Positions 19,398 to 28,769 of a DNA stretch of 64,000 bases are shown piece after piece. The notes under the pieces are model-generated. The model saw nothing but the letters and a program-made list of their open reading frames with translations, was not told where the DNA came from and made no database searches. The DNA comes from Saprospiraceae bacterium. GTDB taxonomy: Bacteria > Bacteroidota > Bacteroidia > Chitinophagales > Saprospiraceae. The first letter of the stretch is position 1. The number at the start of each line of letters is the position of its first letter. The position numbers and the translations under genes were made by a program. The stretch lies in NCBI GenBank assembly GCA_016715245.1, contig JADKAS010000003.1:310001-374000 (forward strand), given 5' to 3'.

Positions 19398-20783
19398 ATG
19401 AAGTCCTTAGTATTATGGTTATGTATACTCTGCCCTGTTTTTGGATGGACGCAGGATGAAGATGCAGAAATGTTAAGAAAAATTCATGAAACTACCTTGT
19501 CAGTAGGAAAATCATACGACTGGCTAAGAGAATTATGCGTCAATTATCCGGGTCGGTTGGCAGGTTCTGAAGCTGACCTTGGGGCATCATTGTATACCCT
19601 TGATGTATTAAATACACTTGGCCTGGATACGGCTTACCGACAGGAATGTCAGGCTTTATACTGGAAAAGAGGAAAAGTTGAACAGGTTTTTCAGGTGATG
19701 AAAGACGGAGGACTCAAGCCATTAAATGCGGTTAGTCTCGGTAGGGGTGGATCTACCCGGGAACAGGGAATTACCGCCGAAGTTATTGAAGTGAAGAGCC
19801 TCGACGAACTGTCATCCCTGCCCGGCGAAAAAGTTGCCGGTAAAATTGTTTTTTTTAACCGGCCTATGGATCCTTCCTTTGTCAATACTTTTCGTGCTTA
19901 CGGAGGTGCAGTGGATCAAAGGGTTTATGGACCTTCAAGAGCGCAGAAAAAAGGAGCTGTCGCCGCTTTAGTGCGATCTATGACATTGCGAAAAGACGAC
20001 AATCCCCATACAGGTGTGACCGTCTTTGACGAAAATCAGCCTAAAATTCCGGCAATGGCACTTAGTACCAACGATGCTGATATGTTGAGTTCTTCCCTTT
20101 CCAAAGGAGCCGTTTATGTTTTTATAAATACTAATTGTACTGATGAAGAGGCAAAACCAACCTATAATGTAATCGGCGAAATAAGAGGAAGTGAATTTCC
20201 CAATGAAATTATTCTCGTCGGAGGACATCTGGACAGTTGGGATATTGGTCAGGGCGCTCACGATGACGGATCTGGTTGTGTCCAGTCAATGGAAGTACTG
20301 AATATCTTACAAAAAATGGCATATGTTCCAAAAAGAACCATTCGTTGTGTTTTATTTGCCAACGAAGAAAACGGTCTTGCCGGCGGACTTCAATATGCTA
20401 AAATATCGAATGAAAAAGGAGAATTTCACCTTGCTGCCCTTGAGTCTGATGCCGGAGGCTTTACGCCAAAAGGATTTAGTTTTGAAGGAGATACTTCAGT
20501 TTTTAAAACGTATTACAAACAAATTAACCAGTGGTCAGATTTTTTTAATACCTATGGCCTCCAATTTGACATGGGAGGTTCAGGAGCTGATATAAGTCCT
20601 TTGAAATCACAAAAAGGACTTCTTATAGGCCTTAGACCGGATTCGCAAAAATATTTTGATTACCACCATACCAAAATAGATACTATTGATGCTGTCCACG
20701 ACAGAGAACTTAAACTTGGTGCAGCAGCAATGACAAGCCTGGTTTATTTTATTGACAATTATGGTTTACAGCCCAACCCTTAA
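19398..20783 (+). CDS. Secreted M28-family zinc metallopeptidase
   Basis: The 461-residue protein has an N-terminal signal peptide (about 1-19). A protease-associated insert lies around residues 120-240, then the M28 catalytic core. Zinc ligands and the catalytic Glu are visible in GGHLDSWD and HDDGSG (residues about 275-292), NEENG (about 325), ESDAGG (about 350) and the late YHHTKID segment. It is probably an exported aminopeptidase or carboxypeptidase (peptidase Q/PSMA-like). No T9SS domain is visible, so it should stay periplasmic. The stop codon lies 11 bases before the hpt start. Confidence 0.9.
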   Translation: MKSLVLWLCILCPVFGWTQDEDAEMLRKIHETTLSVGKSYDWLRELCVNYPGRLAGSEADLGASLYTLDVLNTLGLDTAYRQECQALYWKRGKVEQVFQVMKDGGLKPLNAVSLGRGGSTREQGITAEVIEVKSLDELSSLPGEKVAGKIVFFNRPMDPSFVNTFRAYGGAVDQRVYGPSRAQKKGAVAALVRSMTLRKDDNPHTGVTVFDENQPKIPAMALSTNDADMLSSSLSKGAVYVFINTNCTDEEAKPTYNVIGEIRGSEFPNEIILVGGHLDSWDIGQGAHDDGSGCVQSMEVLNILQKMAYVPKRTIRCVLFANEENGLAGGLQYAKISNEKGEFHLAALESDAGGFTPKGFSFEGDTSVFKTYYKQINQWSDFFNTYGLQFDMGGSGADISPLKSQKGLLIGLRPDSQKYFDYHHTKIDTIDAVHDRELKLGAAAMTSLVYFIDNYGLQPNP

Positions 20784-20793
20784 TCCGTTTGAT

Positions 20794-21339
20794 ATGCAAA
20801 ATAACAATGAAATAAAAATAGGAGATTTAACTTTTGAAGAGTATATTAACCATGCTGACATAGAAAAAAAAGTAAGTCAAATCGCTGAAAGTATTTCTGA
20901 TAGATACCATGGCAAAACACCATTGTTTTTAGTCATCATGAACGGGGCCTTTATGTTTGCCGCTGACCTGATTCGCCATTTGAATTTTGCTGCCGAAGTA
21001 GTTTTTATACGGGTTAAGTCGTATCACGGAACACAAAGTTCAGGAAATATAAATATCTACATGCCTGAAGATGTGGATATTAAAGGCAGACATATTATTT
21101 TGCTTGAAGATATTATCGATACAGGAAATTCCATGTCCGCTTTAATCCCTGAATTATTGAAAAAAGAACCTGAATCACTGTCACTGACGGCTATTCTTAT
21201 TAAACCGGAGGCACACCAACATGAAATCACCATTGATTTTCCGGGATTTGAAATTCCAAATAAATTTGTAATAGGATATGGACTTGATTATGATGGAATA
21301 GGAAGAAATCTAAGAGATATTTATCAGCTGAAAACATAA
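20794..21339 (+). CDS. hpt: Hypoxanthine phosphoribosyltransferase
   Basis: The enzyme converts hypoxanthine or guanine and PRPP to IMP or GMP in purine salvage. From ATG 20794 the product is 181 residues, the usual size. The PRPP-binding motif is LLEDIIDTGNSM near residue 105. A longer frame from 20752 would overlap the M28 gene and add 14 unconserved residues, so it is not used. The PRPP motif and length make the call firm, although guanine versus hypoxanthine preference cannot be read. Confidence 0.92.
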   Translation: MQNNNEIKIGDLTFEEYINHADIEKKVSQIAESISDRYHGKTPLFLVIMNGAFMFAADLIRHLNFAAEVVFIRVKSYHGTQSSGNINIYMPEDVDIKGRHIILLEDIIDTGNSMSALIPELLKKEPESLSLTAILIKPEAHQHEITIDFPGFEIPNKFVIGYGLDYDGIGRNLRDIYQLKT

Positions 21340-21400
21340 ATTTGTCAGAAAATATTTCCGGCGTATTTTAGTCTATTTGATAAATAATCTATGAGTCACG

Positions 21401-22597
21401 TTATTTAACCCAGTAACAAATCCCATCTTTTCCTACTGATTTTTTTTCGTCAAATTCCGGATTGACAAATGAAAAAGGAACAACTTCACCGCTTTTTAAC
21501 AAAATCATGATTTCATCTTTGTGCCGGTTGTATTCCAAAAAAGTTTCTTTTTTTTCTATATAAAAATACGGTAAATCTTCTTCACTAATCAGTAATTGAT
21601 TTTTTATATTTTCCTTGCACTCCTCAGCTGAAAAAACGGCAGACCTTTCATTGGTAAAATGTATTTTGAACAGGTTCCTGTCCAGAAGGTTCTTGCAAAG
21701 AATAGACAGAATTTTATCAGTATAAAACATTCCCTTTTTGATAGTGTATAATATGTCCACATCGTCAAGGTCAAGATATCTTTTAATAATATTATGATCT
21801 ACCTCATCTGACCTGTGTAGAATCATTTCTTTTAAACTATCGGAACATGGAAACGCAGGGTCATTTTGAACCAACCATGAAATTCTTTTTACTGTCGAAA
21901 CCAGCATTTGTTCTGACACTATAGCCGTTTTGTGAAGATACACCTGCCAGTACATCAATTTGCGCGCTACTAAAAAATTTTCAACGGAATATATCCCGTT
22001 TTCTTCAACAACCAGGATATCATCCACAACATTAAACATTTTAATAATGCGGTCATATCCAATGATTCCTTCTGCTACTCCTGAAAAAAAACTATCCCTT
22101 GTAAGATAGTCCATCCGGTCTATATCCAATTGAGAACTAACCAATTGATTCAGAAATTTTCTGGGGTATTCATTTTTATATATTTTTTTTGCAATGGTAA
22201 AATCTTCACCCAAATCATTTTCTATAATTTCCATCACCTTTAAGGAAATTTTTTCATGCGATACCGGCAACAACATTCCTTCCAAGGCATGGGAAAAAGG
22301 GCCGTGCCCTATGTCATGCAATAAAATGGCTATACAAACACCACGGTTTTCATCTTCTGAAATCTCAATCCCTTTGGAACGGAGTAGCTGTATAGTTTGT
22401 GTCATCAAATGTAATGAACCCAAAGCATGTTGAAATCTTGTATGTTGGGCTCCCGGAAAAACATAATGAGATAATGCCAGTTGTGAAATTCTTCTCAACC
22501 TTTGAAAGTAGGGATGGTCTATTATTTTATATATGACTTCCTGATCAAAACTCATCAATCCATAAATTGGATCATTGAATATTTTTTTCTTTATCAT
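21401..22597 (-). CDS. HD-domain phosphohydrolase (dGTPase/SAMHD1-like)
   Basis: The 398-residue protein has the HD metal-binding pattern: His52 in HTRFQH, His94-Asp95 in LLHDIGHGPFSH and a later Asp in SQLDIDRMDYLTRD. The order and spacing match the dNTP triphosphohydrolase/SAMHD1-like subgroup, which hydrolyses dNTPs or other nucleotides. The start at 22597 is 89 bases from porX on the other strand, so they share a divergent promoter region. Biochemical substrate is not known from sequence. Confidence 0.88.
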   Translation of the reverse strand: MIKKKIFNDPIYGLMSFDQEVIYKIIDHPYFQRLRRISQLALSHYVFPGAQHTRFQHALGSLHLMTQTIQLLRSKGIEISEDENRGVCIAILLHDIGHGPFSHALEGMLLPVSHEKISLKVMEIIENDLGEDFTIAKKIYKNEYPRKFLNQLVSSQLDIDRMDYLTRDSFFSGVAEGIIGYDRIIKMFNVVDDILVVEENGIYSVENFLVARKLMYWQVYLHKTAIVSEQMLVSTVKRISWLVQNDPAFPCSDSLKEMILHRSDEVDHNIIKRYLDLDDVDILYTIKKGMFYTDKILSILCKNLLDRNLFKIHFTNERSAVFSAEECKENIKNQLLISEEDLPYFYIEKKETFLEYNRHKDEIMILLKSGEVVPFSFVNPEFDEKKSVGKDGICYWVK

Positions 22598-22686
22598 ACA
22601 GAAATTGATAAATTTAACATAATATTACATCTTACAATAGCAATAATTCAGCCAAAAAAAGGTTTAGTTTACATCAAATACAAAAC

Positions 22687-24243
22687 ATGACAGAACAGAT
22701 TAAAATATTATGGGCCGATGATGAAATTGAATTGCTGAAGCCCCAGTTGTTTTTTTTGGAAAAAAAAGGATATCAGATTATTACAGTAAGCAATGGTCAT
22801 GATGCTTTGGATGTATTGGAAGAAGACAACCAGATTGATGTGGTCTTTCTCGATGAAAGTATGCCGGGCCTTTCAGGTTTGGAAACACTTTCAAGGATTA
22901 AAGCAAAAAGTCCTCAGTTGCCTATCGTAATGATCACTAAAAACGAAGCAGAAAACATAATGGAAGAAGCTATCGGATCGCAGATAGACGATTACCTCAT
23001 TAAACCGGTCAATCCTAACCAGATACTGCTGACCCTCAAAAAAATAATCGACAATAAAAGGTTGATTTCCGAAAAAACAGCCACAGATTACCGGCAGGAA
23101 TTCAATAAAATCTCAATGGATATTTTGTCAGGTCCTGATTTTAATCAATGGGTTGATATCTATAAAAGGATTATTTCATGGGAAATCAAACTGGATGAAA
23201 GTCAGAATCCTGAAATGAAAGAAATTCTTATCATGCAGAAAAGCGATGCCAATAAGGAATTTTCGAAATATATTATCAAACATTATGAGTCCTGGATGAA
23301 GTCCAAAAATGGGCCTTTGCAATCACAGGATCTCATGAAAACCAAAGTGTTTCCCACGCTGGCTTTAGGTAAAAAAGTGGTATTTTTATTGCTTGACAAT
23401 CTACGTTTTGATCAGTGGAAGATCATTGAACCTCTTATATCTGAAATATACAGGGTGGAAGAAGAGGATTATTTTTATTCCATTTTACCAACTGCCACCC
23501 AATATAGTCGCAATGCCATATTTGCAGGCATGCTCCCATCTGAAATTCAGTCAAAATTTCCGGAGGACTGGTTGCTTGATTATGAAGAAGGCGGTAAAAA
23601 CGCAAGTGAAGATAAATTTTTATACCATCAGGTCCAAAAAATAATAAAACGAGACATCAAATCGGATTATGTTAAAGTGACCAATGTAACCAGTGCCCGG
23701 CATTTACTGGACAATGCATTAAATTATATGAACAATGATTTGACCGCTGTTGTATATAATTTTATTGACATGTTGTCCCATTCAAGAACCGAAATGGAAG
23801 TCTTGAAAGAACTCGCAGGAGATGAAAAAGCATACCGGTCTCTGACCAAATCATGGTTTTTAAATTCTCCCCTGTTTTCAACCCTCAAAAAAATGGCTGA
23901 AAGAGACATCGTTCTTTTTGTCACCACCGATCACGGCACAATACGGGTAAATAATTCTTCCAAAGTGCTGGCAGACCGTGAAACCACAACGAATCTTCGA
24001 TATAAAGTAGGTAAAAATCTGCAATTTGATAAAAGAGACGTTTTGGAAATAAAAAATCCCCTTGAGGTGGGCTTGCCAAAACCAAATATGAGTAGTTCCT
24101 ATATCTTTGCCAAAGAAGATATTTTTTTTCTGTATCCAAACAATTATTCCTACTACAATAATTTTTTCAAAGACACCTTTCAACACGGAGGTATTTCACT
24201 TGAAGAAATTATTTGTCCGTTTATCAGATTGGTACCAAGGTAG
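22687..24243 (+). CDS. porX: PorX, T9SS response regulator with PglZ alkaline-phosphatase-like domain
   Basis: PorX works with the sensor PorY to regulate type IX secretion genes. The 518-residue protein has a receiver domain (residues 1-120) with acidic pocket DDE at 11-13, phospho-acceptor Asp56 in VFLDESMPG and Lys in YLIKPV. A helical linker follows, then a PglZ-type alkaline phosphatase domain (about 210-518) with VFLLLDNLRFDQW and TTDHGT metal-binding segments. Length equals that of the characterised Porphyromonas protein. No porY lies in the window. The PglZ domain has been shown in PorX to act on small nucleotides, which is notable beside an HD nucleotide hydrolase. Confidence 0.93.
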   Translation: MTEQIKILWADDEIELLKPQLFFLEKKGYQIITVSNGHDALDVLEEDNQIDVVFLDESMPGLSGLETLSRIKAKSPQLPIVMITKNEAENIMEEAIGSQIDDYLIKPVNPNQILLTLKKIIDNKRLISEKTATDYRQEFNKISMDILSGPDFNQWVDIYKRIISWEIKLDESQNPEMKEILIMQKSDANKEFSKYIIKHYESWMKSKNGPLQSQDLMKTKVFPTLALGKKVVFLLLDNLRFDQWKIIEPLISEIYRVEEEDYFYSILPTATQYSRNAIFAGMLPSEIQSKFPEDWLLDYEEGGKNASEDKFLYHQVQKIIKRDIKSDYVKVTNVTSARHLLDNALNYMNNDLTAVVYNFIDMLSHSRTEMEVLKELAGDEKAYRSLTKSWFLNSPLFSTLKKMAERDIVLFVTTDHGTIRVNNSSKVLADRETTTNLRYKVGKNLQFDKRDVLEIKNPLEVGLPKPNMSSSYIFAKEDIFFLYPNNYSYYNNFFKDTFQHGGISLEEIICPFIRLVPR

Positions 24244-24255
24244 TTTTGTGATTCC

Positions 24256-24993
24256 TTAATCAGGATCATCCAACAAAATTTGACTTTCTTCTTTTTTGAT
24301 TTTTTTTATAAAAAAAATACCTGACATGCCACTCATCAAATCAATGACAATATGGATAATAATAACCGCCACCAATGATTTGGAATAGAAATATATTATC
24401 CCGAATAAAATGGAAATAAAAAATATTTTAACGGCTGCTATCCATCCCTGATAAAGATGACTGAGGCTAAAACCTAACGAGATCAATACAATAGCAAAAT
24501 AAGGGCTAAAAACATGATTGGGTAAATAGGTGCTTATATATTGAAATAAATAGCCTCTGAAAATGATTTCCTCACTCACGCCTGCCATAATGGCCAGGGG
24601 AATAAAATAAAAATATTCTTTCCATGTCAAAGGAACAATCTCCAGCATTTGGCTAAAATCTGAATCGGGTTTGTCTTTTTTAAAGAAAGTATAAAGACCG
24701 TCAGCCAAATATATAACCAGAAGAATGATAATCATTAACCACACTTGATTGTTGGTTTCCATGTTGGTAAAACCCAGCAACTCCCAATCGTTTTTTCCGG
24801 CGTTCCATGCGGTAAGGCAAAGTAACATACCGATACCCAAAATAAAAAAGTTGTTTAAGTACAAATGTTTTTTAGGTGGAAGATCCGGCTCAGCTTCCAT
24901 GTCGTCAAGGACAATCCTTGACCGGAAACTCATAAAAGGAATGATGATTCCAATCAGGGCAAAAAGTAAATGGTCATACCAGTGTATCGTCAT
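24256..24993 (-). CDS. CPBP-family intramembrane glutamic endopeptidase
   Basis: The 245-residue protein has about seven hydrophobic helices and all three CPBP motifs: SEEIIFRGY near residue 140 (EExxxR), FSLSH near 175, and HIVID near 214. The family includes Rce1-like CAAX proteases and bacteriocin-immunity proteins. Its substrate here is unknown. It ends 12 bases from porX, tail to tail, and begins 18 bases after the SET-domain gene stop on the same strand, so it may be the last gene of that operon. Confidence 0.88.
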   Translation of the reverse strand: MTIHWYDHLLFALIGIIIPFMSFRSRIVLDDMEAEPDLPPKKHLYLNNFFILGIGMLLCLTAWNAGKNDWELLGFTNMETNNQVWLMIIILLVIYLADGLYTFFKKDKPDSDFSQMLEIVPLTWKEYFYFIPLAIMAGVSEEIIFRGYLFQYISTYLPNHVFSPYFAIVLISLGFSLSHLYQGWIAAVKIFFISILFGIIYFYSKSLVAVIIIHIVIDLMSGMSGIFFIKKIKKEESQILLDDPD

Positions 24994-25011
24994 TCATATT
25001 ATTTTAAAAAA

Positions 25012-25395
25012 TTACAAAGGAAACCACAATTTTTCATCATCTCCGGGTTCTCCATGATAATTGATAGTGATTTCTTTACCTGCAGGTATATCAGTTATAG
25101 CCATAATTTCAATGGTCTTATTCTCAAAATCAAGTATAAAATCTGCATTTGGATGTACGGCATGATTATACAAACTACCAAATCCAAGGGCTATAGCACA
25201 TGATTTATTGTCTTCCCCCCAAACAAAATAATAGTCGTGCAAAACTGTTTTGTGAATAATAGACAGTTCAACGGCCGGAATTTCAATCACCGGGCAAATT
25301 TCAATCAAATCACCAGCTGACAGATCAATGGATGTAAACACACCTCTACCACTATTCTCTGTTTCCAAAATATATAAACCAGGTACTTGCAACAT
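25012..25395 (-). CDS. Small SET-domain protein, putative lysine methyltransferase
   Basis: The 127-residue protein is essentially one SET domain: GRGVFTSIDLSAGDLIE near residues 17-33, GFGSLYNHAVHPNADF near 72-87 with the NH motif that binds SAM, and ITINYHG near 110-116 with the catalytic Tyr. SET proteins methylate lysines on proteins. Bacterial stand-alone versions are common but targets are largely unknown. It starts 1 base after the EamA transporter stop codon, so the two are co-transcribed. Confidence 0.87.
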   Translation of the reverse strand: MLQVPGLYILETENSGRGVFTSIDLSAGDLIEICPVIEIPAVELSIIHKTVLHDYYFVWGEDNKSCAIALGFGSLYNHAVHPNADFILDFENKTIEIMAITDIPAGKEITINYHGEPGDDEKLWFPL

Positions 25396-25396
25396 G

Positions 25397-26281
25397 TTAA
25401 TCTCTTTTTATCAGATACACTCCAAACAAAATAAATAGCATGGCTAAAATATGTATAAAACCTATTACTTCTTGATCAGCAATACCCCATCCCAATGCCA
25501 CAACAGGCATAAAATAGGTTACAGAGCTACCGAAAACCGCGTTGGTCCGCTGTACAAGTTGGTAAAATAAAACACTGGCAATAACAGTTCCAAATATGGA
25601 TAAAACGACCACAGATAATAAGGAAGAAGCTGCTTCTTCATGGGTTTGTAAAACGAAAATAAAATTTGTGGTAAACAGAAAAACAAGAGCAGGAATACCG
25701 ATCGAAAAAAAAGACAATGCACTGATTATTAAAGGTTTGGTCGTCTTAAAATAATGTTGGACAATATTGACACTCAGCCCGTAACACAAGGTTGCTATAA
25801 GAATAAGAAATCCATAAAATGGTTCAACACCCATTTTATTCTGTCCGCCACCATACCACAATAATGCCGAGGCACCAACAAAACCCGATAAAACACCCGT
25901 TACTTTTAATCTGGAAAAACCGGTACTGAAAAAAATACCGCCCAAAATTAACGTCCATATCGGAGTCATACTATTTAACATTCCTGCTACTGAAGAAGTA
26001 ACTCTGGTCTGGGCAATGGCAAATAAAAAAGCCGGAATTCCACTTCCCGTCAAGCCCGCCAAAACAAAAGTAAAAAATCGCTTCCACTCTATTTCTTTCC
26101 TGTAATAAATAATGACCGGGGAAAATGCTACTGAAGATATGCCAAGCCTCAGGCATCCGAGTTGTACAGGAGAGAATGCTACAAGGGATTTTTTGATCAA
26201 TATAAATGAACATCCCCATATAAGGCTGATGATTACCAGCAAAAACCAGGAAAAATTATCTATTTTTTTTTCTGAAATCAT
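25397..26281 (-). CDS. EamA/DMT-family transporter
   Basis: The 294-residue protein from ATG 26281 shows ten hydrophobic segments in two repeated halves. Each half opens with a motif typical of EamA domains, such as SLIWGCSFILIKKSL near residue 22. Such carriers export amino acids or metabolites through the inner membrane. A longer frame from 26314 adds 11 residues and cannot be excluded. It heads a run with the SET and CPBP genes. Substrate is not predictable. Confidence 0.86.
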   Translation of the reverse strand: MISEKKIDNFSWFLLVIISLIWGCSFILIKKSLVAFSPVQLGCLRLGISSVAFSPVIIYYRKEIEWKRFFTFVLAGLTGSGIPAFLFAIAQTRVTSSVAGMLNSMTPIWTLILGGIFFSTGFSRLKVTGVLSGFVGASALLWYGGGQNKMGVEPFYGFLILIATLCYGLSVNIVQHYFKTTKPLIISALSFFSIGIPALVFLFTTNFIFVLQTHEEAASSLLSVVVLSIFGTVIASVLFYQLVQRTNAVFGSSVTYFMPVVALGWGIADQEVIGFIHILAMLFILFGVYLIKRD

Positions 26282-26524
26282 ATTGAAAGAACAAAGTAAG
26301 AAACATTTTATCAAATGGCAGCCATAGAATTGAGATATAATTGAAATAATACAAAATGTTGACTGTGATTGTTATAAATATTTTGAATAATCTGATTGAT
26401 AAACATCATATAGGAAATGTCTATTTTTATCTGTAAATATTTTGTTAACACGGCAAATTGTGGTACCTTTTCGACTCAAGAAATGATTAAATTTAGAAAT
26501 TAAAAAACAATAAATTCTGACATT

Positions 26525-28654
26525 ATGAGTGTAGATACTAAAAACATAAGAAACGTAGTATTGTTGGGCCATTCCGGCTCCGGAAAAACAAGTTTTATTG
26601 AAACAATGCTTTTTGAATCCGGAGCCATCAGTAGAATGGGTAATGTACAAAATGGAAATACAACATCCGATTTTACCTCTATCGAACAGGAAAGAGGCAA
26701 TTCACTATTCAGTACATTAATGCATGTTAAGTGGAGAAATTCGAAAATAAACATTTTAGATACCCCAGGTTTTGATGATTTTATTGGTGAAGTGGTTTGT
26801 TCGCTTAAAGTAGCAGATACGGCCATCGTTCTCGTTAACGCCGCACATGGCGTTGAAGTGGGTACTGAAATTATTTGGGAATATGTTGAAAAATTTCACA
26901 CCCCTTCTATGTTTGTCATCAATCAGATGGACCATGAAAAAGCCGATTTTGATCTTTCTTTTGAACAAATCCAATCCAGGTTTGGGCCTAAAGCTATTTT
27001 GTTTCAATATCCCTACAATTCAGGAACAGGTTTTAATTCGATTATTGATGCATTAAGAATGACGATGTATGTTTTTGATACTCAGGGCGGTAAACCTAAA
27101 AAAGTCGATATTCCCGAAAGCGAAAAAGCGCGGGCTAATGCATTACACAATGCCATAGTAGAGGCTGCTGCAGAAAATGACGAAGGACTGATGGACAAAT
27201 ATTTTGAATCCGGAAACCTGAGTGAAGAAGAATTGTCAAAAGGATTAACCATCGCCCTTGCCAATCAACAAATTTTCCCTGTTTTTTGTGCATCTGCTAC
27301 CAAAAACATGGGAAGCGGAAGAATAATGGGTTTCATTAACGATATTGCTCCTTCTCCGGCCGAAAGACCTGAAGCCAAACTAGAAAATGGTAAAACCATT
27401 ACTTGCAATGCAAACGGACCTGCCGTTTTGTTTATTTATAAAACCATGTCAGAACCTCAGGTAGGGCTGGTAAGCTATTTTAAAGTGTATTCCGGTAAAG
27501 TAAAAGCGGGAGATGATCTGATCAATCTGAAAAATAACTCTACAGAAAGAATCAGTGGCGTATATGAATCTAATGGAAAGGTCAGAAATACGATCGACTT
27601 TCTTCAAGCAGGAGATATTGGTGTCACACTAAAACTTAAGAGTTCACACACCAATAATACACTCACTGCTAAATCTTTTACAACAGCCATTGACCCAATT
27701 CATTTTCCAGAACCAAGGATCAGGACTGCCGTAGTACCTCCAAGCAAAAATGACATGGAAAAATTGATAAAAGCTCTCCATCAGATTGAAGAAGAAGATC
27801 CTACTTTAATCCTGGAACAATCTGCTACCTTAAAACAAACTATTCTCCATGGTCAGGGACAGTTGCATCTTGACTTAATCAAATATAGAATTGAAAAAGT
27901 AAACGGAGTACATATGGATTTTGACAAACCAAAAATTCCATATAGGGAAACGATTACAAAAGTGGCCAATGAATCGTATCGCCATAAAAAACAAAGTGGT
28001 GGTGCCGGACAGTTCGGTGAAGTTCACATGCGAATAGAACCATATTACGAAGGCATGCCGGAACCTGCAGGACTTACGGTTAAAAATACAGATATCGAAA
28101 ACCTTGAATGGGGTGGAAAACTGGCATTTTACTGGTGTGTGGTAGGTGGAACCATCGATTTAAAATATTCAAGTGCCATTAAAAAGGGGATTATGCAAAA
28201 AATGGTAGAAGGCCCACTGACCGGTTCCAATTGCCAGGACATTCGGGTTTCAATATATGAAGGAAAAATGCATGCCGTAGATTCAAATGACATGGCATTT
28301 ATGTTGGCATCCATAGGTGCCTTCAGAGCTGCGTTCAAAAATGCAAGTCCTCAAATATTAGAGCCTATTTATGATGTAGAAATTACTTGCCCGGACAGCG
28401 CGATGGGTGACATTATGGGTGATTTGCAAACCAGAAGAGCTATCATCATGGGTATGGATTCGGACGGTCACCATCAAAAAATCAAAGCGAGGGTTCCTTT
28501 GGCAGAATTGTATCAGTATTCTTCCAAACTCAGGTCTATTTCTCAGGGAAGGGCCAACTTTTCAATGAAATTTGCCGATTATGTCGCTGTTCCTTCAGAC
28601 ATTCAGCAAAAACTGATTGATGCCCATAAAGAGGAGGAAGATGAATCACATTGA
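26525..28654 (+). CDS. Elongation factor G paralogue (EF-G2-like) with degenerate GTPase motifs
   Basis: The 709-residue protein has the full EF-G layout: G domain (about 1-285), domain II (about 300-390), then domains III-V with the YRETI and GGAGQFG segments of domain IV. Several key GTPase residues are altered. The P-loop reads GHSGSGKT, switch I reads RGNSL rather than RGITI, the switch II DTPGH has become DTPGF (catalytic His lost), and the NKxD motif reads NQMD. A Bacteroides EF-G2 that translocates without GTP hydrolysis has been described, and this is likely an orthologue or a similar case. The canonical fusA would be elsewhere. Regulation is unknown; a weak TACCTTTT box lies near 26461. 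Confidence 0.88.
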   Translation: MSVDTKNIRNVVLLGHSGSGKTSFIETMLFESGAISRMGNVQNGNTTSDFTSIEQERGNSLFSTLMHVKWRNSKINILDTPGFDDFIGEVVCSLKVADTAIVLVNAAHGVEVGTEIIWEYVEKFHTPSMFVINQMDHEKADFDLSFEQIQSRFGPKAILFQYPYNSGTGFNSIIDALRMTMYVFDTQGGKPKKVDIPESEKARANALHNAIVEAAAENDEGLMDKYFESGNLSEEELSKGLTIALANQQIFPVFCASATKNMGSGRIMGFINDIAPSPAERPEAKLENGKTITCNANGPAVLFIYKTMSEPQVGLVSYFKVYSGKVKAGDDLINLKNNSTERISGVYESNGKVRNTIDFLQAGDIGVTLKLKSSHTNNTLTAKSFTTAIDPIHFPEPRIRTAVVPPSKNDMEKLIKALHQIEEEDPTLILEQSATLKQTILHGQGQLHLDLIKYRIEKVNGVHMDFDKPKIPYRETITKVANESYRHKKQSGGAGQFGEVHMRIEPYYEGMPEPAGLTVKNTDIENLEWGGKLAFYWCVVGGTIDLKYSSAIKKGIMQKMVEGPLTGSNCQDIRVSIYEGKMHAVDSNDMAFMLASIGAFRAAFKNASPQILEPIYDVEITCPDSAMGDIMGDLQTRRAIIMGMDSDGHHQKIKARVPLAELYQYSSKLRSISQGRANFSMKFADYVAVPSDIQQKLIDAHKEEEDESH

Positions 28655-28658
28655 TTTT

Positions 28659-28688
28659 AACCCTGATTCCACGGGAGGAATCCGGGTT
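28659..28688 (+). other. Stable hairpin just after the EF-G2-like gene
   Basis: AACCCTGATTCC pairs with GGAATCCGGGTT around ACGGGA with one mismatch, starting 4 bases after the stop. It has no T-run and may protect the mRNA 3' end. Confidence 0.5.
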
Positions 28689-28717
28689 TAATAAAATCGA
28701 CGTATCCAGGAAAAAAA

Positions 28718-28752
28718 AACAGGAGCCTTCTTGATAAGGTTCCCGTTTTTTT
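28718..28752. terminator. Bidirectional terminator between the EF-G2-like gene and truA
   Basis: AACAGGAGCCTT pairs with AAGGTTCCCGTT (one mismatch, one G-T pair). A T7 run follows on the plus strand, and a run of nine A precedes it, so it serves both the plus-strand EF-G2-like gene and the minus-strand clp-truA run. Confidence 0.8.
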
Positions 28753-28769
28753 AAAATAGGAATGATATT

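Noticed and set aside
22687..24243. PglZ-type domain considered as part of a BREX defence system
   Set aside because: The receiver domain, 518-residue length and motif order identify PorX; no brx or pgl genes are adjacent.
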